A DNA stretch of 64,000 nt from Opitutales bacterium (GTDB lineage Bacteria > Verrucomicrobiota > Verrucomicrobiia > Opitutales > UBA953): positions 86,599 through 150,598 of the forward strand of contig JANRFG010000018.1 in the NCBI GenBank assembly GCA_030725715.1, in the 5' to 3' direction. Under the pieces are notes generated by a model, which worked only from the letters and a program-made list of their open reading frames with translations, was not told where the DNA came from and searched no databases. A program made the position numbers and the translations under genes. Shown here in pieces: positions 22,602 to 32,028 of this stretch (positions are counted from its first letter, which is position 1; every line of letters starts with the position of its first letter).

Positions 22602-23510
22602 ATGAGCCAAGAAGAAACCCAGGGCCAGGAGCCAGTCTCCGCCCACCAGCCCGCCGCGGACGCAGGCGCCAATGAAGTCCGCACCCCCGCCCCCCGCCTC
22701 AACGAAGCCAAGCTGGAGTCCGCCCACGCGGAACTCCCTCCGCTCTCCGTGATCGGGGCCTCGTCCGAACCCGCCGCCAAGCCCGGCACCATCACGGCCC
22801 CGAAGCAGTTCGGTCGTCGTGGTACGCCCCGTGGCGCCGCTCCCTCCGCCGCCAACGGTCAGGCCGCCCGCCCGGCCATCGGCGTCGTCGAAGATCCGTC
22901 GCAGCTGACCGAGAACCTCTCGGGTGACCGCGCCCAGTCCGCCGCTCCGGCCCGCGAAGACCGTCCGCGCCGCGAACCGCGCGCCGAAGGCGAACGTGGT
23001 CCTCGTCGCGAACCTCGTGAGCCGCGTCCGGAAGGTCTCGCCGAAGAAGGCCGCCAGCCCGGCATCCCGCAGGGCGACCGTCCTCGTCGCGAACCCCGCG
23101 CCGAAGGCGAACGTGGCCCGCGCCGCGAACCCCGCGAACCGCGCCCCGAAGGCGATCGTCCTCGTCGCGAGGACCGCCCGCGTCGTGAAGACCGTCCGCG
23201 CATCCAGATCGAGCCCGTCGTCATCCCGGTCCAGGCCCCCATCGGCTTCTGGGCCTCGCTGAAGCGCAAGCTCGCCACCCTGTTCGGCATCCCCGACAAG
23301 GCCGTCTTCGTGCCCTCCTCCCGTCCCTACGCGCCGCGCGGCGAACCCCGCGGCGAACGCTCCGACCGCGGTCAGCGCGGCGGCCGTGGTCGCGGTGAGT
23401 TCCGCGGTGGTTCCCGCGGCGGCTCCCGGGGCGGCCGAGATGGCTCGCGCGGAGGTCGCGGCGAATTCCGCGGCGACCGCGGTCCTCGCAACGGTCCTCG
23501 CGAAGGCTGA
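22602..23510 (+). CDS. Arg-rich, low-complexity (putatively RNA-binding, RGG-box) protein
   Basis: 302 aa: acidic/Arg tandem repeats (EDRPRREPRAEGERGPRREPREPRPEG), central IGFWASLKRKLATLFGIPDKAVFVP, C-terminal RGG/GGS run. Confidence 0.8.
   Translation: MSQEETQGQEPVSAHQPAADAGANEVRTPAPRLNEAKLESAHAELPPLSVIGASSEPAAKPGTITAPKQFGRRGTPRGAAPSAANGQAARPAIGVVEDPSQLTENLSGDRAQSAAPAREDRPRREPRAEGERGPRREPREPRPEGLAEEGRQPGIPQGDRPRREPRAEGERGPRREPREPRPEGDRPRREDRPRREDRPRIQIEPVVIPVQAPIGFWASLKRKLATLFGIPDKAVFVPSSRPYAPRGEPRGERSDRGQRGGRGRGEFRGGSRGGSRGGRDGSRGGRGEFRGDRGPRNGPREG
22956..23205 (+). repeat. Intragenic tandem repeats encoding PRREPRAEGERGPRREPREPRPEG units
   Basis: Two long units plus truncated PRREDRPRREDRPR copies visible in translation and DNA. 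Confidence 0.8.
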
Positions 23511-23555
23511 ACATGACGGGGGCGCCGACCGGCGCCCCCGCTTCTTTTCCCTGAC

Positions 23556-24848
23556 ATGCTCCAGGTCGCGCGCATCCGCGGTGGTCACGAGCTGAAAGGC
23601 TCGGTCCGCGCCGCGGGTTCCAAGAACGCCGCGCTGCCGCTGCTCGCCGCCTCGCTCCTCACGGGCGAGACGGTGACGCTGCGCAACGTGCCTGACCTGA
23701 GCGATGTCCGCTACATGGCCGAGATCCTCGGCCACCAAGGCGCGACGGTCACGAACCCCGCGCGCGGCGTCTGGACGATCCGCGCCGCCGAAATCTCGCA
23801 CCGCACGCCCTACGACCTCGTCCGCAAGATGCGCGCGTCGGTCTGCCTCCTCGGCTCGCTCGTCGGCCGGCTCCGCCAGGCGGAGATGGCCATCCCGGGC
23901 GGCTGCGTCATCGGCCCTCGTCCCATCGACCTGCACCTGAAGGGCCTCGAGGCCCTCGGCTGCGTCGTCACCGTCGAAGCCGGCCTGGTGTCGGTCGATG
24001 CCTCCCGCGCCCGCGGCGCCACGGTCCCCATGGGCGGCCCGATGGGCAGCACGGTGCTCGGCACGGCCAACCTCGTGATGGCCGCCACGCTCACGCCCGG
24101 GGTCACGCATATCGAATGCGCCGCGCGCGAACCCGAAGTCGTCGACCTCTGCGCGATGCTCATCCAGATGGGCGCGAAGATCCGAGGCCAAGGCACCAGC
24201 GTCATCGAAGTCGAAGGCGTCGCCGCCCTCCATGGTTGCGACCACACGGTCATCGCCGACCGCATCGAAGCCGGCACTTATCTCGTAGCCGGCGCGATCA
24301 CGGGCGGCGACGTCACGGTCACGCACTGCGAACCGGCGCACCTCACCGCCTTCCTCGACAAGCTCCGCGCCGCCGGCGTGCAGATCGAGACCGGTCCGGA
24401 CTTCATCCGCGCCCATGGCCGGCCGACGCGGGCCGTCGAGATCGTCACCGAACCTTATCCGGGCTTCCCGACGGACCTTCAGGCCCAGTTCATGGCCCTC
24501 CAACTCCTCGTCGACGGCCGCAGCCCGATCACGGAGAAGATCTACCCGGCCCGCTTCATGCACGCGGCGGAACTCCAGCGCATGGGCGCCGACATCGCGA
24601 TCGACGGCGCCACGGCGACCGTCGCCGGCGGCCGCCCGCTTTCCGGCGCGCCGGTGATGGCGTCCGACCTCCGCGCCTCGGCGGCCCTCATCCTGGCCGC
24701 GCTGGTCGCCAAGGGTGAGACCTGGGTCCAACGCCTGTACCATCTCGACCGCGGGTACGAACGCTTCGAGGAACGCCTGCGCTCCCTGGGCGCCGACGTC
24801 GAACGCCTCCCCGCCTCCGCATTGCCGAAAGGCTTCGCCGAGGACTGA
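23556..24848 (+). CDS. murA: UDP-N-acetylglucosamine 1-carboxyvinyltransferase
   Basis: [26 protein letters not shown]; full-length 430 aa. Confidence 0.95.
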   Translation: MLQVARIRGGHELKGSVRAAGSKNAALPLLAASLLTGETVTLRNVPDLSDVRYMAEILGHQGATVTNPARGVWTIRAAEISHRTPYDLVRKMRASVCLLGSLVGRLRQAEMAIPGGCVIGPRPIDLHLKGLEALGCVVTVEAGLVSVDASRARGATVPMGGPMGSTVLGTANLVMAATLTPGVTHIECAAREPEVVDLCAMLIQMGAKIRGQGTSVIEVEGVAALHGCDHTVIADRIEAGTYLVAGAITGGDVTVTHCEPAHLTAFLDKLRAAGVQIETGPDFIRAHGRPTRAVEIVTEPYPGFPTDLQAQFMALQLLVDGRSPITEKIYPARFMHAAELQRMGADIAIDGATATVAGGRPLSGAPVMASDLRASAALILAALVAKGETWVQRLYHLDRGYERFEERLRSLGADVERLPASALPKGFAED

Positions 24849-24885
24849 GGGTTGCCAATTCGTCCCGACCCCGCACCTTGCGCCC

Positions 24886-25914
24886 ATGGCCCGCAAGGAT
24901 TCGCCCGATGACCCCCAGCCGCCCGCCGGCAAGGAAGCCCTGTCCCGCGCGAACCGCTCGCTCGACGCCGCCCTGCGCCCGCCGAAGCTCGACGACTTCG
25001 TCGGCCAGCAGCGCACGGTCGAACGCCTGCGCGTGATGATCGGCGCCGCGCGCCGCGAAGGCCGCACGCTCGACCACATCCTCCTCCACGGCCCGCCCGG
25101 CCTGGGCAAGACGACGCTCGCGATGATCCTCGCCGAAGAGATGGGCCGCCCGATCCGCGTCACTTCGGGACCGGTGGTCGAGAAGGCCTCCGACCTCGCG
25201 GGCCTGCTCACGAGCCTGCAGGAAGGCGACCTGCTCTTCGTCGACGAGATCCACCGCATCCCGAAGACGGTCGAGGAGTTCCTCTACTCGGCGATGGAGG
25301 ATTTCCGCATCGACATCATGATCGACCAGGGACCGAACGCCCGCAGCGTCCGCCTCGACCTGCCGAAGTTCACGCTGGTCGGCGCGACGACCCGCACGGG
25401 CCTGCTCACCGCCCCGCTCCGCAGCCGCTTCACGCTGCAGACGCGCCTCGACTACTACACGCGCGAACAGCTGCTCAGCATCGTACGCCGCAACGCCGAC
25501 CTCCTCAGCCTCGACCTCGACCAAGGCGGCGCCGACGAGATCGCCCGCCGCGCCCGCGGCACGCCCCGCATCGTCAACAACCTCCTGCGCTTCACGCGCG
25601 ACTACGCCCTCGAACGCGCCGGCGGCAAGGCCGACGCCACGGTGACCGCCGCGGCCCTCGAGCTCCTCGAGATCGACCAGCACGGCCTCGACGACATGGA
25701 CCACCGCTTCCTCCGCGCGATGGCCGAGAAGCATGACGGCGGCCCGGTGGGCCTGAGCAGCATCGGCGCCGCCATCGGCGAAGACGCCCACACGCTCGAG
25801 GAAGTCCACGAGCCTTTCCTCGTGCAGGAAGGCTACGTCGTCCGCACCCCGCAGGGCCGCGTCCTGGCTCCGAAAGGCTGGCTGGCCGTGGGCCTGCAGC
25901 CGCCTTCGTTCTGA
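24886..25914 (+). CDS. ruvB: Holliday junction branch migration DNA helicase RuvB
   Basis: [52 protein letters not shown] at 24886. Confidence 0.96.
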   Translation: MARKDSPDDPQPPAGKEALSRANRSLDAALRPPKLDDFVGQQRTVERLRVMIGAARREGRTLDHILLHGPPGLGKTTLAMILAEEMGRPIRVTSGPVVEKASDLAGLLTSLQEGDLLFVDEIHRIPKTVEEFLYSAMEDFRIDIMIDQGPNARSVRLDLPKFTLVGATTRTGLLTAPLRSRFTLQTRLDYYTREQLLSIVRRNADLLSLDLDQGGADEIARRARGTPRIVNNLLRFTRDYALERAGGKADATVTAAALELLEIDQHGLDDMDHRFLRAMAEKHDGGPVGLSSIGAAIGEDAHTLEEVHEPFLVQEGYVVRTPQGRVLAPKGWLAVGLQPPSF

Positions 25915-25976
25915 GGCCGGCGTTCTGACGCTGGACAACGGCGTTTTCCCTCGGCTAAGGTCGACCCCTCACAGCC

Positions 25977-26747
25977 ATGGCAAAACGTTGGGTCATCAAG
26001 CTCGGTTCCGGCCTCCTCACCCGCAAGGACGGCAAGGTCGACCGCGTCCAGATCGGCCGCATCGTCGATCAGGTCGCCGGCCTGCATCAGCGCGGCATCC
26101 AGGTCGTGCTGGTCACCTCCGGCGCCGTCGCCGCAGGCATGACCGCCATGGGCCTCGAGAAGCGCCCGAAGGAAGCCCGCGAGCTCCAGGCCTGCGCCAC
26201 CGTCGGCCAGCCCGAGCTGATGTCGGAATACGGCAAGCACCTCCGCCGGCATAAGCTGCTGGGCTCGCAGATGCTGCTGACCTACTGGGACCTCGATAGC
26301 CGCGCCTGCACGCGCAATGCCCGCGCGACGCTGGACCTGCTCCTTTCCCGCAAGCGCTTCGTCCCGATCATCAACGAGAACGACGCCATCGCCGACGAAG
26401 AGATCAAGGTCGGCGACAACGACCGCCTCTCCGCCCACGTCGCCGCCCTCGTCGGCGCCGACCTCCTCATCATCCTCTCCGGCATCCAGGGCCTGATGAC
26501 GAAGTCCGACGGCACCGGCGACCTCATCCCTTCCGTCCGCAGGATCGACGACTCCGTGCGCGCCCTCGCCGGCGGCGCGGGTTCCGAACGTAACGTCGGC
26601 GGGATGGTCACGAAGCTGCTCGCCGCGGAGATCGCGGCCGAAGGAGGCGTCGACACGGTCATCGCCAGCGGCCGTCGCGAGAAGGTCCTGCTCGAACTCG
26701 CCGACGGCAAGAAGCTCGGCACGCGTTTCTCGCTGAAGAAGAAATGA
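25977..26747 (+). CDS. proB: Glutamate 5-kinase (short form without C-terminal PUA domain)
   Basis: VIKLGSGLL, VTSGAVAAGMTAMG, NENDAIADEEIKVGDNDRLSAHVA; ends at 256 aa. Confidence 0.93.
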   Translation: MAKRWVIKLGSGLLTRKDGKVDRVQIGRIVDQVAGLHQRGIQVVLVTSGAVAAGMTAMGLEKRPKEARELQACATVGQPELMSEYGKHLRRHKLLGSQMLLTYWDLDSRACTRNARATLDLLLSRKRFVPIINENDAIADEEIKVGDNDRLSAHVAALVGADLLIILSGIQGLMTKSDGTGDLIPSVRRIDDSVRALAGGAGSERNVGGMVTKLLAAEIAAEGGVDTVIASGRREKVLLELADGKKLGTRFSLKKK

Positions 26748-28003
26748 GCGACCTCCTCCAGCGCGTGACGGAGACCGCCCGCACGGCCAAGAAGGCCTCG
26801 CGCGCCCTCGCCCTCGCCCCGACCGCCGTCCGTGACGCCGCCCTGCGCGCCGCCGCCCAGGCCCTCCGCGCCGACGAAGCCGTCATCCTCGAGGCCAACG
26901 TCAAGGATCTCGCTGCCGCCAAGGCCAAGGGCCTCACGGACGCGATGACCGACCGCCTGCGTCTCGACCACGCCCGCCTCGAAGATATCGCGGTCGCCTG
27001 CGAAGCCGTCGCGAAGCTCCCCGACCCGGTCGGCGAAGTCACCGAGGATTGGACCCGCCCCAACGGCCTGCGCATCATCCGCCGCCGCGTCCCGATCGGC
27101 CTCGTCGCCATCATCTTCGAATCGCGTCCCAACGTCACCGTCGACGCCGCCGCCCTCTGCCTGAAGTCCGGCAACGGCTGCGTGCTCCGCGGCGGCAGCG
27201 AGGCGATCCACACGAACATCGCGCTGTCGAAGTCGTTCGCGACCGGCCTGCGCGCCGCCGGCCTGCCCGCCGAGGCCGTCACGCTCCTGCCCTTCACCGA
27301 CCGCGAAGCCGTGCCCGCCCTCGGCTCCCTGCGCGGCATCGTCGACATCATCGTCCCCCGCGGCGGACCCGGCCTCATCGAGGCGGTGGTCAATTCCGCC
27401 AAGGTCCCCGTCATCAAGCACGACGCCGGCATCTGCCACGTCTACGTCCACGCGCAGGCCGACCTCGCGATGGCCGAACAGATCGTGCTCAACGCGAAGT
27501 GCCAGCGACCCAGCGCGTGCAACGCCCTCGAGACCCTGCTCGTCGACGCCGCCGTCGCTCAGAAATTCCTCCCGAAGATGGCCGCCGCCCTCTCGGCCAA
27601 GCAGACCGAGGTCCGTGCCTGCGCCCAGTCGCGGCCGCTGATGCCCGGCGCCCAGGCCGCCACGGAGCAGGATTTCCGCACCGAGCACCTCGGCCTCATC
27701 CTCAACGTGAAGATCGTCGCCGGCCTCGCCGAGGCGGTCGCCCACGTCGAAGACTACGGCTCGCACCACTCCGACGCCATCATCACGGCCGACGAGTCCG
27801 CCGCCCGCGCCTTCCTCGCCCAGATCGACAGCGCCTGCGTCTATTGGAACGCCAGCACCCGGTTCACCGACGGCGGCGAGTTCGGCTTCGGGGCCGAAGT
27901 GGGCATCTCCACGGACCGTCTGCACGCCCGCGGACCCATGGGGATCCGCGAATTGACCACCTGGAAGTTCGAAATCGTGGGCCAAGGCCAGGTTCGGGGT
28001 TAA
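26744..28003 (+). CDS. proA: Gamma-glutamyl phosphate reductase
   Basis: IPIGLVAIIFESRPNVTVDAAALCLKSGN-type motif; ATGA overlap with proB. Confidence 0.96.
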   Translation: MSDLLQRVTETARTAKKASRALALAPTAVRDAALRAAAQALRADEAVILEANVKDLAAAKAKGLTDAMTDRLRLDHARLEDIAVACEAVAKLPDPVGEVTEDWTRPNGLRIIRRRVPIGLVAIIFESRPNVTVDAAALCLKSGNGCVLRGGSEAIHTNIALSKSFATGLRAAGLPAEAVTLLPFTDREAVPALGSLRGIVDIIVPRGGPGLIEAVVNSAKVPVIKHDAGICHVYVHAQADLAMAEQIVLNAKCQRPSACNALETLLVDAAVAQKFLPKMAAALSAKQTEVRACAQSRPLMPGAQAATEQDFRTEHLGLILNVKIVAGLAEAVAHVEDYGSHHSDAIITADESAARAFLAQIDSACVYWNASTRFTDGGEFGFGAEVGISTDRLHARGPMGIRELTTWKFEIVGQGQVRG

Positions 28004-28070
28004 TTTGGGTCGGTTTTCCGTTTGACAGACCCCCTCCCGAAAACCTTTGTTACCCTTCCTTTTGGCTACC

Positions 28071-28147
28071 GGGGTGGTAGCTCAGTTGGTTAGAGCGCCG
28101 CACTGTCACTGCGGAGGTCACGGGTTCGAGTCCCGCCCATCCCGCCA
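28071..28147 (+). tRNA. tRNA-Asp (anticodon GTC)
   Basis: GGGGTGG acceptor, anticodon loop CTGTCAC, T-arm CGGGTTCGAGTCCCG, encoded CCA. Confidence 0.97.
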
Positions 28148-28161
28148 GCCAAAAGGGTTTA

Positions 28162-28190
28162 CTTTCCGACCGGTCCGCCGGTCCGGAAAG
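28162..28190 (+). promoter_or_regulatory. Hairpin between tRNA-Asp and the carboxynorspermidine dehydrogenase gene
   Basis: CTTTCCGACCGG-TCCG-CCGGTCCGGAAAG, 12-bp stem with one bulge, no U-tract. Confidence 0.4.
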
Positions 28191-28291
28191 GACTGCCCGG
28201 ACGCCGTCACCTGACCGCCACCCGGCCTTGGCGGGACTGTGCATCCTTTTTGCTTCCCCCTCCCTGCCGAGTGGACAGAAATCACTCACCC

Positions 28292-29491
28292 ATGAGCAAG
28301 AAAGTCCTGATCATCGGCGCCGGCGGCGTCGGCAACGTCGTCGCCCACAAGTGCGCCATGAACCCCGAGTCGTTCTCGGAAGTCATGCTGGCCTCCCGCA
28401 ACGAGAACAAGTGCAAGGCCATCGCCGCCGACGTCAAGGCCGCCACGGGCCGCACGATCCGCACCGCCGCCGTCGACGCGGACGACGTCAAGGCCACGGT
28501 CGCCCTGATCAAGTCCTTCGGCGCCGACCTGCTCATCAACGTCGCCCTGCCCTACCAGGACCTCCACCTGATGGACGCCTGCCTCCACGCCGGCATCCAC
28601 TACGTCGACACGGCCAACTACGAGCCGCCCCACCTCGCGAAGTTCGAATACTCCTGGCAGTGGGCCTACCGCGAGCGCTTCGCGAAGGCCGGCCTCACCG
28701 CCCTCCTCGGCTCGGGCTTCGACCCCGGCGTGACCAACGTCTTCTGCGCCTACGCCCAGAAGCACCTCTTCGACACGATCGAGACGATCGACATCATGGA
28801 CGCCAACGCCGGCGACCACGGCTACAAGTTCGCCACGAACTTCAACCCGGAGATCAACATCCGCGAGATCACCCAGCGCGGCCGCTTCTGGGAGCAGGGC
28901 GAGTGGAAGGAAACCGACCCGCTCTCCGTGAAATGGGTGTACGACTACCCGGTCGTCGGCCCGAAGGACAGCTACCTGCTCTACCACGAGGAGCTCGAAT
29001 CCCTCGCGATCAACATCAAGGGCCTGAAGCGCATCCGCTTCTTCATGACCTTCTCCGAGAACTACCTCACGCACCTGCGCGTGCTCGAGAACGTCGGCAT
29101 GACCCGCATCGACCCGGTCGACTTCCAGGGCCACCAGATCGTCCCGATCCAGTTCCTCAAGGCGCTCCTCCCCGACCCCGCCTCCCTCGGCCCGCGCACC
29201 AAGGGCAAGACCTGCATCGGTTGCGAGATCACCGGCATGAAGGACGGCAAACCCCGCAAGGTCTTCATCTACAACGTCTGCGACCACCAGGAGTGCTACG
29301 CCGAGGTCAAGTCGCAGGCGATCAGCTACACGACCGGCGTCCCGGCCGCCATCGGCGGCGCGATGCTCGCCGGTGGCCAGTGGCTCAAGCCCGGCGTCTG
29401 GAACATGGAAGAGATGGACCCGGATCCCTTCATGGCGGAGCTCAACAAGCGCGGCCTGCCCTGGCACGTGCAGGAACTCCCGGTCGCCTGA
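28292..29491 (+). CDS. Carboxynorspermidine dehydrogenase/synthase (saccharopine dehydrogenase family)
   Basis: MSKKVLIIGAGGVGNVVAHKCAMN Rossmann motif; adjacent nspC-type decarboxylase. Confidence 0.9.
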   Translation: MSKKVLIIGAGGVGNVVAHKCAMNPESFSEVMLASRNENKCKAIAADVKAATGRTIRTAAVDADDVKATVALIKSFGADLLINVALPYQDLHLMDACLHAGIHYVDTANYEPPHLAKFEYSWQWAYRERFAKAGLTALLGSGFDPGVTNVFCAYAQKHLFDTIETIDIMDANAGDHGYKFATNFNPEINIREITQRGRFWEQGEWKETDPLSVKWVYDYPVVGPKDSYLLYHEELESLAINIKGLKRIRFFMTFSENYLTHLRVLENVGMTRIDPVDFQGHQIVPIQFLKALLPDPASLGPRTKGKTCIGCEITGMKDGKPRKVFIYNVCDHQECYAEVKSQAISYTTGVPAAIGGAMLAGGQWLKPGVWNMEEMDPDPFMAELNKRGLPWHVQELPVA

Positions 29492-29504
29492 ACGACCGCG
29501 ACGT

Positions 29505-29526
29505 AAGCCCGCTGCGAAGCGGGCTT
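29505..29526 (+). terminator. Rho-independent terminator between the dehydrogenase and nspC
   Basis: AAGCCCGCT-GCGA-AGCGGGCTT followed by TTCGTTT. Confidence 0.75.
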
Positions 29527-29566
29527 TTCGTTTGCGCCGCCCCCCGACGCTCCCAATTTCAACGCC

Positions 29567-30742
29567 GTGTCCGACGCCCTCACCGAAGCCTTCCGGCAAG
29601 TCGACCTGAGCCAGGTCCCGAGCCCTTGCCACGTCCTCCACCGCGGCCTGCTGGAACAGAACCTCCGCATCCTGCGCTCCGTGATGGACCGCTCGGGCGC
29701 CAAGGTCCTCCTCGCGCTCAAGGGCTTCGCGCAGTTCAGCGAAGCGAAGCTGATCGCGAAGTATCTCGCGGGCACGACCGCCAGCGGCATCAACGAAGCG
29801 CTCCTCGGCCGCGAAGAATTCGGCGGCGAAGTCCACGCCTACTCGCCGGCTTTCAAGGACGAGGAGTTCGCTCACCTCCTGCGGGTCGCCGACCATATCT
29901 CGTTCAATTCGCCCACGCAGTGGAAGCGCCACAAGGCCGCCGCCTTGGCCTCGGGTCGCAAGATCTCCTTCGGCCTGCGCGTCAACCCGGAGCACGCCGA
30001 GGTCGACGTCGAACTCTATAACCCCTGCGCCGCCGGCTCCCGTCTCGGGTCGCTCCGCTCCGAGATCAAGTCGGCCGCCGACCTCGAAGGACTCGAGGGC
30101 CTGCACTTCCACACGATGTGCCAGCAGGGCTCCGACGTGCTCGAACGCACGGTCGCGGCGTTCGAAGCGAAGTTCGGCGAGTTCATCCCTCAGCTGAAGT
30201 GGGTCAATTTCGGCGGCGGCCACCACATCACCCGCGAGGGCTATGACCTCGAGCGCCTGATCCGCGTGATCACGGGCTTCCGTCAGCGTTGGGGCCAGCA
30301 CATCCAGGTCTACCTCGAACCCGGCGAAGCCATCGGCATCGGCACCGGCGTCCTGGTCGGCACGGTCCTCGACCTCGTCCATAACGGCGTCGACATCGCC
30401 ATCATCGACATCTCGGCGACCAACCACATGCCGGACACCTTGGAGATGCCTTACCGGGCCGACATCATGGACGCCGACCTGCCGGGCAAGCTGCCGCACA
30501 CCTACCGCCTCGGCAGCGTGACCTGCCTCGCCGGCGACGTCATCGGCGACTACTCCTTCGCCGCGCCGCTCCAGATCGGCCAGCGCCTGGTGTTCATGGA
30601 CATGTCCCACTACACGTTCGTGAAGAACACGACCTTCAACGGGGTGCCCCTCCCGGCGATCGCCAGCTTCGATCCGGCGGCCGGGCAGGTCCAGGTCGTC
30701 CGTCGCTTCGGCTACGCCGACTACAAGAACCGCCTGTCCTGA
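29567..30742 (+). CDS. nspC: Carboxynorspermidine decarboxylase
   Basis: PLP fold III decarboxylase: PCHVLHRGLLEQNLRILRSVMDRSGAKVLLALKGFAQF, LHFHTMCQQGSDVLERTVAAFE; GTG start. Confidence 0.92.
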   Translation: MSDALTEAFRQVDLSQVPSPCHVLHRGLLEQNLRILRSVMDRSGAKVLLALKGFAQFSEAKLIAKYLAGTTASGINEALLGREEFGGEVHAYSPAFKDEEFAHLLRVADHISFNSPTQWKRHKAAALASGRKISFGLRVNPEHAEVDVELYNPCAAGSRLGSLRSEIKSAADLEGLEGLHFHTMCQQGSDVLERTVAAFEAKFGEFIPQLKWVNFGGGHHITREGYDLERLIRVITGFRQRWGQHIQVYLEPGEAIGIGTGVLVGTVLDLVHNGVDIAIIDISATNHMPDTLEMPYRADIMDADLPGKLPHTYRLGSVTCLAGDVIGDYSFAAPLQIGQRLVFMDMSHYTFVKNTTFNGVPLPAIASFDPAAGQVQVVRRFGYADYKNRLS

Positions 30743-30800
30743 GCGGGGCTAGGTCTTGACCCCCGGAAGGGGGCGGGCAAGATGGTCGCCAACAGACCAT

Positions 30801-31412
30801 ATGAAGCCTCGCGAAATCATCATCCTCCTCCTGGCCGCCGCTTTCGGCGCCATCGCCATCGTCACTTGGAACGGCGAAGAAGAGGCCAAGCAGCAGACCG
30901 CCAAAGCGCAGGCCGAGCTGAGCAAGATCAAGGACGATGCCGCCCAGGCCGCCGCCGCCGCCCAGGCCGCCCAAGAGAAGTCCGCCCAAGACCTCGCCAA
31001 GGCCAAGGCTGACGCCGAGGCCGCCGCCAAGGCCGCCGAAGCCGCCCTCGCCAAGGCCAAGGCCGCCGCCGCCCAGACGGTCGCCGACCTGGCCAAGGCC
31101 AAGGAAGCCGCCGCCAAGGCCGCCGTGAAGGCCGCCGAACTGGCGAAGTCCAGGAACGCCGCCGCCGCCCGCGTCAACGAACTCAACGCCGAACTGGCCA
31201 ATCTCCGCAACGGCTCCGAACTGAAGGAAGCGATCGCCAGCCGCAAGAAAGCCGAAGCCGACCTCGAAGCCGCTTCCGCCGCCCTGCGCGAGGTAAACGC
31301 CAAGCTGGCCGCCGCCCTCGCCCGCATCGCCGAACTGGAGGACGAGAACCGTCGCCTCCGCGAGCAGCCCAAGGGCACGCCGAACGCCTCGCCCAACTAC
31401 CGGACGCTCTGA
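30801..31412 (+). CDS. Membrane-anchored Ala/Lys-rich coiled-coil protein
   Basis: MKPREIIILLLAAAFGAIAIVTW TM anchor then about 160 aa of AAAKA/AKAKA coiled coil. Confidence 0.75.
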   Translation: MKPREIIILLLAAAFGAIAIVTWNGEEEAKQQTAKAQAELSKIKDDAAQAAAAAQAAQEKSAQDLAKAKADAEAAAKAAEAALAKAKAAAAQTVADLAKAKEAAAKAAVKAAELAKSRNAAAARVNELNAELANLRNGSELKEAIASRKKAEADLEAASAALREVNAKLAAALARIAELEDENRRLREQPKGTPNASPNYRTL

Positions 31413-31433
31413 GCTCCGGCCCCGGCCGACCGA

Positions 31434-31907
31434 TCAGCCCGACCTTCCGGTCGGGCTTTTTCGTGCCCGAGCGAAGACCTTGCCCAGCTTCACCCGCAAC
31501 CTAGGCCGGGCCTTCGGCTTCAGCTCGTGTTCCCAGAGCCGCAGGACGCGCCACCCTTGGCGGCGCAGGCGGCGCGTATCCCGCCGGTCCCGCGCCTGGT
31601 TCCGCCGGAACTTGCCCCGCCAGAAGGCGGCGTTGCCCCGCGGGCGCGTCCCATGCCGCGGGCAGCCATGCCAGAAGCAGCCGTCGACGAACACCACGAG
31701 GCGACGGCCGCGGAAGACGAAGTCCGGCCGGACCTGGAATCGTTCGCCCGCGGCGGTCCGGCCCCGGACGACCTGCTGCCGCCGCCAGCCGGACCAGCCC
31801 TGCGCCCGCAGCAGCTTGGCCAGGGCCTCTTCGGTGGTGAGGTTACCGCGCCCGCGCACCTTGGCCATGAGGGCGCTGCGCTCGGCGCGGGTGTAGACGT
31901 CCCCCAT
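31434..31907 (-). CDS. vsr: Very short patch repair (Vsr) DNA mismatch endonuclease
   Basis: RSALMAKVRGRGNLTTEEALAKLLRAQGW...RPDFVFRGRRLVVFVDGCFWHGCPRHGTRP. Confidence 0.92.
   Translation of the reverse strand: MGDVYTRAERSALMAKVRGRGNLTTEEALAKLLRAQGWSGWRRQQVVRGRTAAGERFQVRPDFVFRGRRLVVFVDGCFWHGCPRHGTRPRGNAAFWRGKFRRNQARDRRDTRRLRRQGWRVLRLWEHELKPKARPRLRVKLGKVFARARKSPTGRSG
31436..31457 (+). terminator. Terminator of the coiled-coil gene, overlapping the 3' coding end of vsr
   Basis: AGCCCGACC-TTCC-GGTCGGGCT followed by TTTT. Confidence 0.8.
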
Positions 31908-31928
31908 GTCTCATCATGGATAAGAAAC

Positions 31929-31952
31929 AGCCCGGACCGCAAGGTCCGGGCT
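31929..31952 (-). terminator. Porin transcript terminator (distal)
   Basis: AGCCCGGACC-GCAA-GGTCCGGGCT, U-containing tail on the minus strand. Confidence 0.7.
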
Positions 31953-31975
31953 GGTCGGCGACTCCGCCAACGGAG

Positions 31976-32001
31976 GAGGGCCGGCATCCCTGCCGGCCCT
32001 C
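31976..32001 (-). terminator. Porin transcript terminator (proximal hairpin)
   Basis: GAGGGCCGGCA-TCCC-TGCCGGCCCTC perfect 11-bp stem. Confidence 0.6.
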
Positions 32002-32028
32002 GAAGCATATCCCGTCCTTGGATCCGGC

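Noticed and set aside
22446-25259. 937-aa minus-strand ORF across the RGG gene, murA and ruvB
   Set aside because: Spans three genes supported on the + strand; low-complexity translation.
25977-26747. Truncated or pseudogene proB
   Set aside because: Kinase domain is complete and it overlaps proA by ATGA; PUA-less glutamate 5-kinases are known.
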